Origin: Echinarachnius parma
Lineage: Eukaryota; Echinodermata; Echinoidea; Clypeasteroida; Echinarachniidae
Length of the DNA stretch: 64,000 nucleotides
NCBI GenBank assembly: GCA_037951105.1
Contig: JBAMJV010009108.1
Location: forward strand, 21,024 to 85,023
Direction of reading: 5' to 3'
Under the pieces are notes generated by a model. It was given only the letters and a program-made list of their open reading frames with translations. It had not been told where the DNA came from and ran no database searches. Each line of letters opens with the position of its first letter. The stretch's first letter is position 1. Below, piece by piece: positions 1 through 9,840 of this stretch. Made by a program: the position numbers and the translations under genes.

Positions 1-396
1 CTTTAACTGGGCATTAAAATCACTGACGAAAAGATGAAACTTGACATTTGCTTTTGCCTCTAGAGGCACTTTTCATAATTATGAAACCCTTGACTCAAGT
101 GTTAATAAATGGAAATAACTTTTACTAAGACATTTCCTCTCTAACTGCTGGTCAATATCGTACAAATCGCAATCACTAAATCTCTTTTATATTAGATACA
201 CATAAAAAACAACAACGTTTACCGGGCATCAATTGATCAAAATATAAGCACAGCACTTGAATTCAAATGAAATTTGTGCAATAACGTAGTCGCTCAATCT
301 CGTCTGCCAAACGACAGAAGTTAAATTGCACGGCAGTCGCAGTGTGTACACAAATCATGGCCGCAATACATTCGAGTTGCAATTCATCAGGCAATA
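1..396. other. AT-rich DNA without a recognisable feature
   Basis: No open frame of interest, RNA gene or repeat matching others in the window was seen before the first mT80 copy. Confidence 0.5.
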
Positions 397-475
397 TAAC
401 CCCTTGCCTACCGGAACCTTGGTGTGCCTTCTACAAGGTAAATCAGGATTTCAGAATCTCAAAGGGAATGGGTTA
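397..475 (+). mobile_element. mT80 mini-MITE, subfamily A
   Basis: This is one of about 25 copies of an ~80-bp dispersed element whose consensus begins TTAACCC(C/A)TTG and ends (C/T)GGGTTAA or CAGGTTAA. Subfamily A has the core GGTGGGTTGTGTACAAAG followed by TCTATGGGGATTTCAGAATC. This copy is diverged in the middle (CTACAAGGTAAATCAGGATTT) but keeps both ends. It cannot encode a protein, and its TTAA ends suggest mobilisation in trans. Confidence 0.75.
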
Positions 476-523
476 GAGGTCAAGAGGAAGAAATCACAAC
501 CTGGTCAAAAGTACAGATCTTAT

Positions 524-757
524 GGCCCGGTCACATCACCGGATAACGTTAACGGATGTCCGACGGAGAGTAACATTTTCACTCTGTTCCGTCTCCGCTC
601 TTATGCATTCCTTGTCAGGCAATGTAGGTTGTTCTATCCGGCGAAAAGTATTGTGAATGAAGCAATGGAGACGACTCTTACCACCAGATAATTTTATTTC
701 ATAAATTTACTATTCGCAGGACATACGTTTACGCTATCCGGTGATATGTGACCGAGC
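524..757 (-). mobile_element. GTCACAT-ended MITE, family H
   Basis: The left end GGCCCGGTCACATCACCGG and the right end CCGGTGATATGTGACCGAGC form a terminal inverted repeat that continues into GATAACGTTAACG-like sequence. A second copy lies at 42573-42830 in the other orientation; both share the internal segment with GAAGCAATGGAGACGACT. The element is short and non-coding, so it must be non-autonomous. Its target duplication is unclear here but is probably TTTAG at the second copy. Confidence 0.75.
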
Positions 758-908
758 ATTAAAGAACGGAGCGGGGAGCTGTGCAAATGTTATTGCACTA
801 TGCAATATGGTCAGTTAGATGAGAATGAGGAGACTTTGCCAAACAGAGCCCATGGACGCAGATAATATTTTGGAAGACAGAGTGGTGAGGAAGGGAGGGA
901 AGGTTAGA

Positions 909-988
909 TTAACCTGTTCCCTTTGAGATTCTGAAATCCCCATAGACTTTGTACATAGCCCACCGGGATCCTGTAGTCAAGGGGTTAA
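909..988 (-). mobile_element. mT80 mini-MITE, subfamily A
   Basis: This is a well-preserved 80-bp copy in reverse orientation. It begins TTAACCTGTTCCCTTTGAG and ends AGTCAAGGGGTTAA, with the subfamily-A core around AGACTTTGTACATAGCCCACC. TTAA bounds both ends. Confidence 0.85.
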
Positions 989-1039
989 GCCAGAAATGAA
1001 TAGAAGTACCTGCTGCTATATTAGGTGATTCAGAACCAT

Positions 1040-1265
1040 AGACAATGAGAGAAATTAACTTATTTGCCTTGTGGCCCAGTTGGGCAAGTAAAAACATAAT
1101 TTTACAAATTCTAGTGGCCCAAAATCTGCATTTGGTGGCCCAAAACAAAGAAAAACAGTTTGTTATTTTTGGTTGCCCATTTGGGCCAGTGGAATTTAGC
1201 ATCTTGGTGGCCTGCAGCTAAGTGGCCCTAAGTGGCCCTGGGCCCTAAGTGGCCCTGGGCCCGCA
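1040..1265. repeat. GGCCCA/TTGGGC-rich repeat (family P) with short tandem
   Basis: GGCCCAGTTGGGCAAGT, repeated GGCCCAAAA and TTGCCCATTTGGGCC recur here. Related stretches lie near 34.9-35.2, 54.6 and 57.3-57.8 kb. At about 1213-1263 a short unit, AAGTGGCCCTGGGCCC, is repeated in tandem. The best preserved copy (34.9 kb) looks like a MITE, and this one is probably an old decayed copy. No clear boundaries could be set. Confidence 0.5.
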
Positions 1266-1320
1266 GCTAAGTGCTAATTTTGAGCATATAATATATCAAA
1301 GCCCAAACCATCAAGCTATC

Positions 1321-1392
1321 TTGATGATCTAGTGGTTATGACGCCTGTCTATAAATCTAGATGTTATGGGTTCGATTCGCACCCGAGTCAGC
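1321..1392 (+). repeat. tRNA-like segment, probably a SINE head or tRNA pseudogene
   Basis: GATCTAGTGGTTATGACG resembles a tRNA D-arm/A-box region, and GGGTTCGATTCGCACCC about 35 nt further on resembles a T-arm/B-box region. I cannot pair a convincing seven-base acceptor stem or a clean anticodon arm, so this is not called as a functional tRNA. The family was not seen again in the window. Confidence 0.45.
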
Positions 1393-1700
1393 TTGTGATT
1401 CGATTTGTTTTCATGGCTACTCAAATATGCACTGAGCATCTAGTATCTACATGTATGTCAGTAAATGGCAAAATTACAATCATTCAGAAAGGAGAACAAT
1501 CCATACTTAGAAAGTAATATGTACATTTTTGTAACTGCTATTACTACACAATTGAGATGGGTTAATTTACATTACAAATTAGGCATAACTAGTTTACATT
1601 CATTTTTACAATACATGCAAATAAGAAACAATGCAAACAAAATTTGGGGTCAATAACCTAGACATATTTCTGTTTGTTCTTTCAGTACAATACATACAAA

Positions 1701-1862
1701 TTAACCCCTTGTATGTGAACCATACCAGTATTAGTGGATCTATGTGGATCGCATAATCTAGCAGGGAACAGGTTAACCCATTGCCTACAGGAACCTGGTG
1801 GGCCCTTGTATCAACTCTATGCGGATTGCACGATTGCACAATCTAGTAGGAAACAGGTTTAA
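1701..1862. mobile_element. Two mT80 mini-MITEs joined at a shared TTAA
   Basis: The first copy runs from TTAACCCCTTGTATGTGAACC at 1701 to GGGAACAGGTTAA at 1776. The second starts at the same TTAA (1773) with CCCATTGCCTACAGGAACC and ends near AGTAGGAAACAGG at about 1858. The copies are back to back in the same orientation and share one TTAA, as expected if one inserted at the terminal target site of the other. Confidence 0.75.
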
Positions 1863-2849
1863 CAAATATAGATCCTCAGGGACGAAAATATACAGCAAAC
1901 TTGCTCTTCAACTTTACAAGGGTGTCTTTCCCGCAAAATCTTGACTCGCGGTAGGAAAAGGAACGGACGAACTTGAAGGTGACGGTCAAATCTCGAAGGT
2001 GACAAACAAAGCCGAAAGCGATAGCTCTCTAAATACCTCACCAAACACTACACTGGGGCCTTCACAGTCACCAAGAATATTTGTAAGGCTGCATGTAGAT
2101 GATGTTGAAAAATATGAATATGTCAGGTAAGAGTGAGAAGGGCATTAAATCGATTTTTGGCTAAATTGAGTTACGTTACGTATACTATCTTGTAGGATGG
2201 AGCCTCATCTACGTGATGCCAAATGTTCAAATAATAAATATGTATAAGTTTGGGTAATAATCATAAAATATTAAGGAGAGCTTCATTTGTGTTTTTATAT
2301 TGCTTTCAAACTTTAAAGATGATTATCTCTAAAGTGACTTAGGACCTTTCTCTTTGTCAACAGACAGCATTTTGATGGAGTGGTGCATGTGATGAACCGT
2401 TGAAATGCCAACATCGAGTGCAGTTCATGTTTTTTTTTATGACGCAAAATTCTGTAATAGGTATTCAACCTTTTCTGCAGCTAATATCTTTTTGGATATG
2501 GGTGATAATTTTGACTTCAAAATGCAAAGTTGACTGTAGTTTTATCTACATTTGTTTTTATTTGTAACACAACTTCATACCAGTTCAGTCAGCTGAACTA
2601 TATATACATTGAATTTGTTTGCATTGGGGCTGATAACTGGCCTTGTCTGATACAGCATCTGAAAGAGGCAATTGTAATCATATATGTGATTAAAAAGTCC
2701 TATCTATGACCAAAGTTATTCTTTCCCTCTCTTCACTGAGCATGAACAAACGCCTATTAGTTTGGACGAAATGTATCCTTTTCTACTCCAGTAGATGTGA
2801 AAACAAACCCCTCTACAATTACACCTTTGTCCTCTTATTTCATCCCCTA
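1863..2849. other. No feature recognised
   Basis: Unremarkable AT-rich DNA. The frames here are short and look random, and no repeat recurring elsewhere was noticed. Confidence 0.4.
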
Positions 2850-3840
2850 CCAACACCACTACAACCCTCCCACCTAGTCCCAACCCATGTCCATTCAAAA
2901 CCACCACCACACCCCCCCCCCCTTTCCAACCCCTCCACCACTCAGAACTGCCCCCAATCGCCAACACCACTACTAGACACTGCAGCTGCATTGTTTCTCT
3001 CCCAATATACCTTTTTGTTCCACTATCATAATCTCTCATTTTAATCAATTAATGGTAGATTGGACCCCTTTGTACAACCTAAAGGCTAACCCATCACCCA
3101 TACTCATTAAGACCCACCATCCCCTTTTCCAACCCCTCTACCAGTACCACCCAGAACTGCCTCAATCATCAAACATACCAGCAACCCTTCATTGTCTCTC
3201 TCCCTTATGACACCCTCTCGTTCCCCTATCATAGCCTCTATTTGTGCTCAATTAACGGTTGATTGGCCGATTTCGTTCTATCTAACCCCTTACTCCTCTA
3301 CCACCAAGAACTGCCCCAATCGTCAATTCAACTTTCTCCTAAAAAACAACATAACAACCACTTCATTGCTTCTCTCCCCTTATCCATTCCATCTCGTTCA
3401 CCTATCATAGGCCCTCTTTGTGCTCAATTAACGCCTGATTAGCCCAATTCGTTCTTTCTAACCCTGTACCAATGTTTCTTCAAACCATGTATAAACCCAC
3501 CATCCCCCTTTCCCAACCCCTCTACCACCCATAACTGCCCCTATTGTAAATACAACTTTCTCTCCCCTTATCAATATCATACACTCTGTCTTGTTCCCCT
3601 ATCATTTCCCAACTTTGTGCTGAATTAACTTTGTTCTATCAAAGCCCACCCCTCTCCTACTCCTCTACCATCTAAAGCCACCCCTTCCCCCAAAATACAA
3701 TACAAAACTTTCTTTTGCCAAATCCATACCCGCCCCTTCATTGTCCTTTTCCCCCTTATGACACCCTCTTGTTCCCCTATCATAGCCTCTCATTGTGCTC
3801 AATTAACGCTTGATTGGCCCAATTCGTTTCGGCTAGACAC
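2850..3840. repeat. Degenerate tandem array, ~180-bp period
   Basis: A pyrimidine-rich unit containing CCCCTATCATAGCCTCT then TGTGCTCAATTAACG and GATTGGCCC recurs about five times. The anchor TGTGCT(C/G)AATTAAC falls near 3242, 3418, 3614 and 3796, giving spacings of about 176-196 bp. Copies differ by many substitutions and short indels. The open frames here simply follow the repeat. Confidence 0.75.
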
Positions 3841-3959
3841 CCGCTTTATTTTCGTTGGTTTTTCGTTACCGCTTCAAGAATGCAACGGGCATAAACAAGA
3901 GTCAAAGGGTACAGACACCTTGGCATCAGCTCCTAAGAAAAAAAATGTTTGTTCTTATT

Positions 3960-4400
3960 ATCTAAGTCTTCACTTGTCAAAGTTATCAGCCTCAATTTAG
4001 GGGGGAAAAAGAGAGGGATTTTTTGTTTATTTAATTTGAGTCTACTTGCCTAAATTTAGTTGGCATCTTTGTTGTTTATTTCTTTTTTATATCTGAGTCT
4101 TCACTTGTCAAACTTGTTTGTTCTTTGTTTGCCTAAAGTTAGCAGATCACAGAAAGTAAACTTTTCTCTTTTCATTTGGGTCTTCATTTGTCAAACTTGT
4201 TTTCCTTAATTTGCCAAGTTAGCACGTATTAGCAGAAAAGAAAACTTTGATTCCATGGAATTTCCCATTGTCAAAGTTGTTTTTGTTCATTTGCCTAAAG
4301 TTAGCATAAAAGAAGGATTGTTTTTATTGGAGTCAACAGTTGCCTTAGTTTTCTAGCCCCCCCCCTATTCTTACTTAAATTTAGCACAAAATAACACATA
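3960..4400. repeat. Degenerate tandem array, ~80-bp period
   Basis: A T-rich unit with CTTCACTTGTCAAAC followed by TTTGCCTAAAGTTAGCA repeats about five times. The AGTTAGCA anchors lie near 4138, 4217 and 4299. It directly follows the array at 2.85-3.84 kb but is unrelated in sequence. Confidence 0.65.
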
Positions 4401-5015
4401 TCAAATACAATGAATCTTATGAGCTAGAGAGACAATACAAAATACAAAGTACTTGATACTCTGACACGTAGTTGGGAGGGTGTTGCAGTAGTCTTGAACA
4501 ATTCCTTATGTAAAGAAAATCTAAAAGTTCTAGCTTTTTTTTCTCAATATAACTGTAGGATTAACGATTGATTAAACTCTTCAAATACTAAATGCATTGC
4601 AAATCACTTGCTGTGAGATTTATTAGATACATTTTACAATTAATGTTACTTCTTTGTTTGTACTATCTATTTATCCTTTGTAAATAATGACATGTATATA
4701 TATGTTGATATATGTGGAAAATCAACTTCAAAATTCAAAATAATTATCATCATTAAATTATTGAAAATGGTAACTTTGAAATTATATTGATTATTATTTT
4801 TTTTAAAGAGCTCACAAAACAAAATATACATCAATCCAAGGAGTTATTAGTGACAATCTACAACAACAAATACCTTCTGATAATAATGTCATACGCTCCA
4901 CTGAACCACTGTCCTTCAAGCAGAAGCCTATATACTGGAATACAATCCTTAGGTATTTCGGTAGCCTTACATTTCAACAAATAGTTTGCCTTTACTAACA
5001 ATGATATGTTATTAA

Positions 5016-5545
5016 AGGTACACTTGAGTATTGGTACTTCACGAAATGCCCCTTGACACTAAATTGGTTGGTTTTAATTCCATTTTAAAGTTCATTGAAT
5101 AAAACATGTGAAAACAGAATCATTCCCTTTCGAATGCTCTCATAGTTACAAAATTTGATTTCAAAATATTTTATTTATATATCTTCTGGCCAGGCGACAT
5201 CTTGGACTCTTAAACAGATAAAGAAACTGCTTATACACTTCTTTCAAACAAATTTTAAAGAGGTTTTGAAGTAGTTGTTGATGATATCTCTATTTAATCA
5301 TTATTTTAACAAAACATCACATGCACAATTTTGTATGAAAAATGGTTGAAACCAATGAGTTTTTAGATAGCGCCCTCTTGAGTTGTAACAGCTTTTTAAA
5401 AAATATAACAGGGTTCTTACTTAGTCATTTGTAATATTATTGTGTATAACTTTCGAGCATGGTGGAGTTATAATACTTAGTTTGTACTGTAATGGTGCAG
5501 ATTTTGGTTACTAAAATTCAGTTTGACCAAAACTCAACTATCCCT
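5016..5545 (-). mobile_element. TTAA MITE, family C (~530 bp)
   Basis: Flanked by TTAA at 5012-5015 and 5546-5549. The right end ACCAAAACTCAACTATCCCT matches the inverted left end of other C copies. The interior shows the family landmarks in reverse: AGCGCCCTCTTGAG and CATGGTGGAGTTATAA. The left end is more diverged. Other copies are at 11553-12093, 13243-23782 (interrupted) and 26594-27157. No coding capacity. Confidence 0.85.
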
Positions 5546-5684
5546 TTAAACTTCTAACAAACCCACCCATGGAGGGAGCCTTTAAATATATGCCTGACTG
5601 CTTACAAAGCGATTATTATCAGATAAATTACAGTTCGTTTTCTTTTTCTTATTTTGTCCCAATTTTTTTTTTTTTTAACAGAAA

Positions 5685-5805
5685 CAGGGCCTTGTGGTCC
5701 CTTGCACAGAAAACAATGTCCCGGAACCTCTTTGTAGAGGTCACCTGTCTACAGTGGCCACTTTTCATGTTCTCTTCAGATGGTCAATTTACACAGGTTT
5801 GATTG
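5685..5805. mobile_element. Partial family-M MITE (AGGTTTGACTGTA end)
   Basis: GTGGTCCCTTGCACAGAAAACAAT, TGTCTACAGTGGCCACTTTTC and the terminal ACACAGGTTTGATTG match the right half of the intact copy at 18123-18270. The left end is missing. The hAT-like element at 5806 inserted at this copy's right tip. A further fragment with ACACAGGTTTGACCGTA lies at about 6065-6095. Confidence 0.65.
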
Positions 5806-6001
5806 CAGGGGGGAAAAAAAATTAAATTTACTTTTCGTGGCTACTTTTCAAGCTTGCCTGCATGAAAATCACACTACCAAAATTTGATTTGCATTGAACC
5901 CTACGCAAATTTTCAGGGGCTCTTTTATGATTTTCGGGGCTCTTTTTTTGCATAATTTCGGGGGCGAATTCGCCCCGTGCCCCTGTGTATTTTTTTCACT
6001 G
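5806..6001 (+). mobile_element. hAT-like MITE, family K, with 8-bp target duplication
   Basis: The 196-bp element begins CAGGGGGGAAAAAAAATT and ends TGTATTTTTTTCACTG, and is flanked on both sides by TTTGATTG (5798-5805 and 6002-6009). CAG...CTG ends with an 8-bp duplication are typical of hAT transposons. The interior has repeated GGGGCTCTTTT and GGGGCGAATTCGCCCC. Relatives are at 44937-45127, 52629-52953 and about 44325-44560 (interrupted). Confidence 0.85.
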
Positions 6002-6539
6002 TTTGATTGTATTAATATTTAAAGTAACTCGTCTTGGAAAGGAATGGGTTAAAATGTTTCCTTTAGGTGGTCACTATACACAGGTTTGACCGTATTTAAA
6101 TAATGGATAGTAACTATATAATTATATAAAGGAAGTGAATTGGTTAAAATGTCCCATTTATGTATCAAATTCAAAGGAGGTATGAGCTATCTAGGAAGAG
6201 AATCATGGGTTAACATGGAAAGAGACAAAGAGTCCACAATGAAGGACTTTCTCATGAAATATTCATCCACGCCAGAGGGACATCTGTGTGACCGCATCAT
6301 TGAAGCACATGGAACTTTTTGAAGACATGGGCCGCGTCTTCCGGAAATTGCATCTCACCAGAAAAGATGCTTTAAATCTCTTCCTGTACCTACCATACTG
6401 TATATTATGCATGTTTTTAGGGTATTTTTTAATAGTTATGCATATATTATCATGAAACAAATCAAATGGAAATGGTGTAAAATGTAGGTAATGTATGCAG
6501 TCTTTGTGTCCATGGAGGTGTTCTACTTGTACTTTGTGT

Positions 6540-6619
6540 TTAACCCCTTCGCTACGGGAACCGGGTGGGTTGTGTGCAAAGTCTATGGGGATTTCACAAA
6601 CTCATAGGGAATGGGTTAA
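6540..6619 (+). mobile_element. mT80 mini-MITE, subfamily A
   Basis: A near-consensus copy: TTAACCCCTTCGCTACGGG at the left, GGGTTGTGTGCAAAGTCTATG in the middle and GGGAATGGGTTAA at the right. TTAA lies at both ends. Two overlapping small frames cross it and are considered spurious. Confidence 0.85.
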
Positions 6620-7020
6620 TACAAACATACCATTACAAATACAACAAATATCTCTTTCAGAAGTCTTCCTTATTGTTCTCCCATCCTTCATCCCACCTTC
6701 CAACATCCCCTTCCTTTGTCTCACTTTCATTTTCCCTTTTCTCATTTATATTTGTCTTACTTTTCTTCTTCTATCTCTCTTTCCTCCCCTACGCCGTATC
6801 CCTACTATTCCTTCTTTCCCTCTCCATATTAATATTTCCATCTATTCATAGGTCTCTCCCATTCTCTTTTTTTCTTTTTCTCAATTATGTTTTTAATATT
6901 CATCTATCTCCCACTCTCTACCTCCTCTATCTCAGTCTTTCCATCAATCTCTTGTCTCTACCATGTTTCTATAAAGTTCTTTAAATTATTTTTTTTCCCC
7001 ACAAAGCTGGTTACAGCACC
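6620..7020. other. Pyrimidine-rich tract without gene
   Basis: C/T-rich sequence (TCTCTTTCC and similar) gives apparent frames rich in Ser, Leu and Phe. Composition explains these frames, and no domain is visible. Confidence 0.5.
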
Positions 7021-7191
7021 TCCAGCTAGCATGTGACATAAAATTGTTTGTGTGGTTGCCCGGGGTTACGAGCCATCAAAACGACCACTCCTCCTCAACC
7101 ACCTGTACCCCAAAGCAAGAACTCAAACCTCAGTCCGAGCAACAAGTGGACATCAGCAACACTGACTCATATCAAAATACAAGTAAATGTG

Positions 7192-7271
7192 TTAAGCCAT
7201 TGCCCGCAGGATTATGTTGTACCAGGTACCAACTTTACGAGGATTGCAAAATGTAGTACGGAACAGGTTAA
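7192..7271 (+). mobile_element. mT80 mini-MITE, subfamily B
   Basis: Subfamily B reads TTAA.CCATTGCC then a GGATTGCAAAAT core and a GGAACAGGTTAA end. This copy is 80 bp with the left end TTAAGCCATTGCCCGCAGG. Confidence 0.75.
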
Positions 7272-7429
7272 TACAAAGTAATGTAACAATTGCAACCCAA
7301 ATCCTTGAATAACCCATTCAGGACTAGTCGCATATACAATCTTCAGCTGAAGGCTTGGGAGAATGCCGGATTAACCAAAATTAAAATGTCTTGAATAGTT
7401 AAATCTCACATATTCTCTAATTAAAACCC

Positions 7430-7790
7430 TCCCATCTTTTACTCTCCCTGCATCTCACCCCATTCCCTGTTTCCGCTTCCCTGCTTCATTTTCTCTCCAA
7501 AGCCCCCCCCCCCCCACCCCCCCCCCAACAAATTGTCGTCTCCTTTATCACTCCACATTTTGTTCCCTTTTCTTGTTCATATTTTACCCTCATCCCCCTT
7601 CTCCCTTCCCCATTTCCGCTTCCCTTCTTCATCTGCTCTCCAAAGGCCCCCCCCCAAAAAAAAAATAAATAAATAAATAAATACAAATTATTGTCTCCCT
7701 TATCGCCCCACATTTTGTTCCCTTTTCATGTTCGTATTTTACCCTCATCCCCCTTCTCCATTATCCCTTCCATGCCCCCCTTCCCCAAAT
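7430..7790. repeat. Pyrimidine-rich tandem repeat (~150 bp) with poly-C tracts
   Basis: CCACATTTTGTTCCCTTTTC occurs at about 7553 and 7708, and TTCCGCTTCCCT with CTCTCCAAAG recurs before two poly-C runs (about 7502-7527 and 7647-7656). This is roughly 2.4 units of about 150 bp. A short AAAT run sits at 7660-7683. Confidence 0.7.
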
Positions 7791-8479
7791 ATATTGCACC
7801 CCCTTATATGACCCTCATATTCATTATTGCATCTCCCTCATATTACCTGAGTTCCCTTTTATTTCTCTTTCCATACATGAAGGGGTAATTTTTTGTCTCA
7901 AGGGTTATTTTTTAATGATTCTCACCTTCACAATGATATAATTGCCCCAAATAAGTATGATTAAGCGCAAAATGTGATGATATTACCCCAAAATCCGGCG
8001 ACATAGGCCTGAAATATGAGATACTTTTTGCCCATATACTGGTACAATACAAAATTCTCGCAAGGGGAGAGGGGTACCCATCCGCCCCCCCCCCCCCCCC
8101 CCCCACCCCCTGTCACTGTCACTGTCACCTTATATATGCCTATCCCTCTCTCAGTCAAGACTGAAGTCTCTTCTCTGCAATCTTCCTTTAACATATACGT
8201 CTATTGCTCCTTTCTTCCATCCCACTCTCTGGAGTCTTAGCGCTGGAGGGGATAAGCGAATTATTCAGTGGAATATTATGAATTTTAAATAACAGGTGAA
8301 CAGTTCGACATGCCCTATAGTCAGTCCGTCAGAATCATAGTTGGAATTTTTGATTATTTTCCCTTTCCTTTCCCCTTCTGTTATTTTCCTCCATCTATCT
8401 CTCTCCATCTCTCTTATCATATGCCGAATTGTAATTTTGATTAAAAACATATTTCTTTAACCCCCTTCTGTTATATATG

Positions 8480-8665
8480 TATCAATTTTTCAAGATATTT
8501 CAGCCATTTCTAATAAAAACAAACTTTGATCAAACAAATAACGTTGTTTTGCTTTGAAACTAATGTGCTCTTACCATTCTTACACTTATTTCTCCCCTTT
8601 CTCTTAAAAAATATACATTGTGAAGCGCCCTCTAAATCAAAACTTGACTATCCCATTGAACTAGT
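8480..8665 (+). mobile_element. Fragment of a family-C MITE (right part)
   Basis: TATTTCAGCCATTTCTAATAA and the end AGCGCCCTCTAAATCAAAAC then TTGACTATCCCATTGA match the right third of C copies. The left part is absent and the terminal TTTAA is mutated. Confidence 0.55.
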
Positions 8666-9084
8666 ACAGTATTGGAGACGATTTGATTTATAAATGCCAA
8701 AACATGCATTCTCCATGAACCAGTGGCCAGCCCGAGTACTCTTAGTCTTAGGGGGCAGTCCCGAACGGGTTAAGAAAAGAAATGTACGAAATTAGTTTGG
8801 AAGCAATCTGATCATCAGGTTCCTTAGCACTGGAGGTCAAACCGTCCATAATTTATCTAACTCGTCAACTCTGTAGCCCCCTCTGGTGCTAATTATTCGC
8901 GCTAAGTGAGTTAGGCGCGCAGAGGCGCGCAGAGAGCAGTGTAGCTTTTCTTGCCCTGGCTTTCCATGTAACAGTGTCACTGTCAATGCTACATATGGCA
9001 ATATATTATGAGAGAATACAAGTAAAGCAATACACAAAATAAGAGATACAAACTAAGCATTTGTAGAGTGATAGAATAAGATTT

Positions 9085-9840
9085 TTTTAAAGGTGAAGAA
9101 GAAGTATAATAAAGAGGAGACCAAGAGTGAGACAAATTTATACACCAACATTGAGAAAAACAGAGAGAAATTGTTGAAAGTAGACAGAAAACAGTGCAAA
9201 CATTTCAAGTTACCTGTGAAGAGAAGAAAGAGTAAGAGAAAGAGAGGACTGAGATGGTCGAAAGTGAAAGAGACAAATGAAAAAGCATATTTCAAACAAG
9301 GGCAGGAAATTAAAAATATTTAAAGTAAAAGAGAAGTCAAAACTAATGTACAAGAAATAAAGAGAGAAAGAGAAAATAATTGATACATCAATTTCAAAGA
9401 AGTACAGGACAGAAGGTGAAGAAAGGAATATAGTAAAGAAGATACAAGGAGAGCGATTAAAATTTAAAGAAAAGCAAGATCAATTAATAATGATAGAAAT
9501 ACAATTGAAGAACTAAATGTAAAAGAGAAGAAAAAAATAGGAACCAGAGAGATGGAAAGGGAATAATAACAAGATTTAATAGAATCAAAGAGAAAAGAGA
9601 GAGATAAGGAGAAATAAGTGAAATAAAAGAAAACGAAATGATAAATTAACAGAAACATATATGAAAGAGAGTGAAAAGCATCATAGAAGAGAAAACAAAA
9701 AGTCCACAGAATATACATTTAGCCAATTCACAAAAGGATAGATTAACATGAAAACAAATAAAAGAGAGGAGGAAAAAAAAGAAAAAAAGGAAGAACAATC
9801 AAGAGAATCAAGAGAAGATACATGTAGCCACTTCAGAGAA
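9085..9840 (+). other. Strand-asymmetric purine-rich tract
   Basis: About 750 bp of the + strand is dominated by A and G (GAAGAAG, AGAGAAAGAGA and so on) with scattered interruptions. Frames on it are Lys/Glu-rich on + and Phe/Leu/Ser-rich on -, as composition predicts. It is not a clean tandem repeat. Such tracts can adopt triplex structures, but nothing here demonstrates that. Confidence 0.6.

Noticed and set aside
1321..1392. Functional tRNA gene
   Set aside because: A- and B-box-like sequences are present but the acceptor and anticodon stems do not pair convincingly.
6140..6322. A 60-codon frame ending in GHLCDRIIEAHGTF
   Set aside because: It looks somewhat protein-like, but no splice sites, homolog or start context support it.
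6495..6984. Two overlapping frames of 118 and 139 codons
   Set aside because: They cross an mT80 copy and a pyrimidine-rich tract; composition is Phe/Leu/Ser/Pro without motifs.
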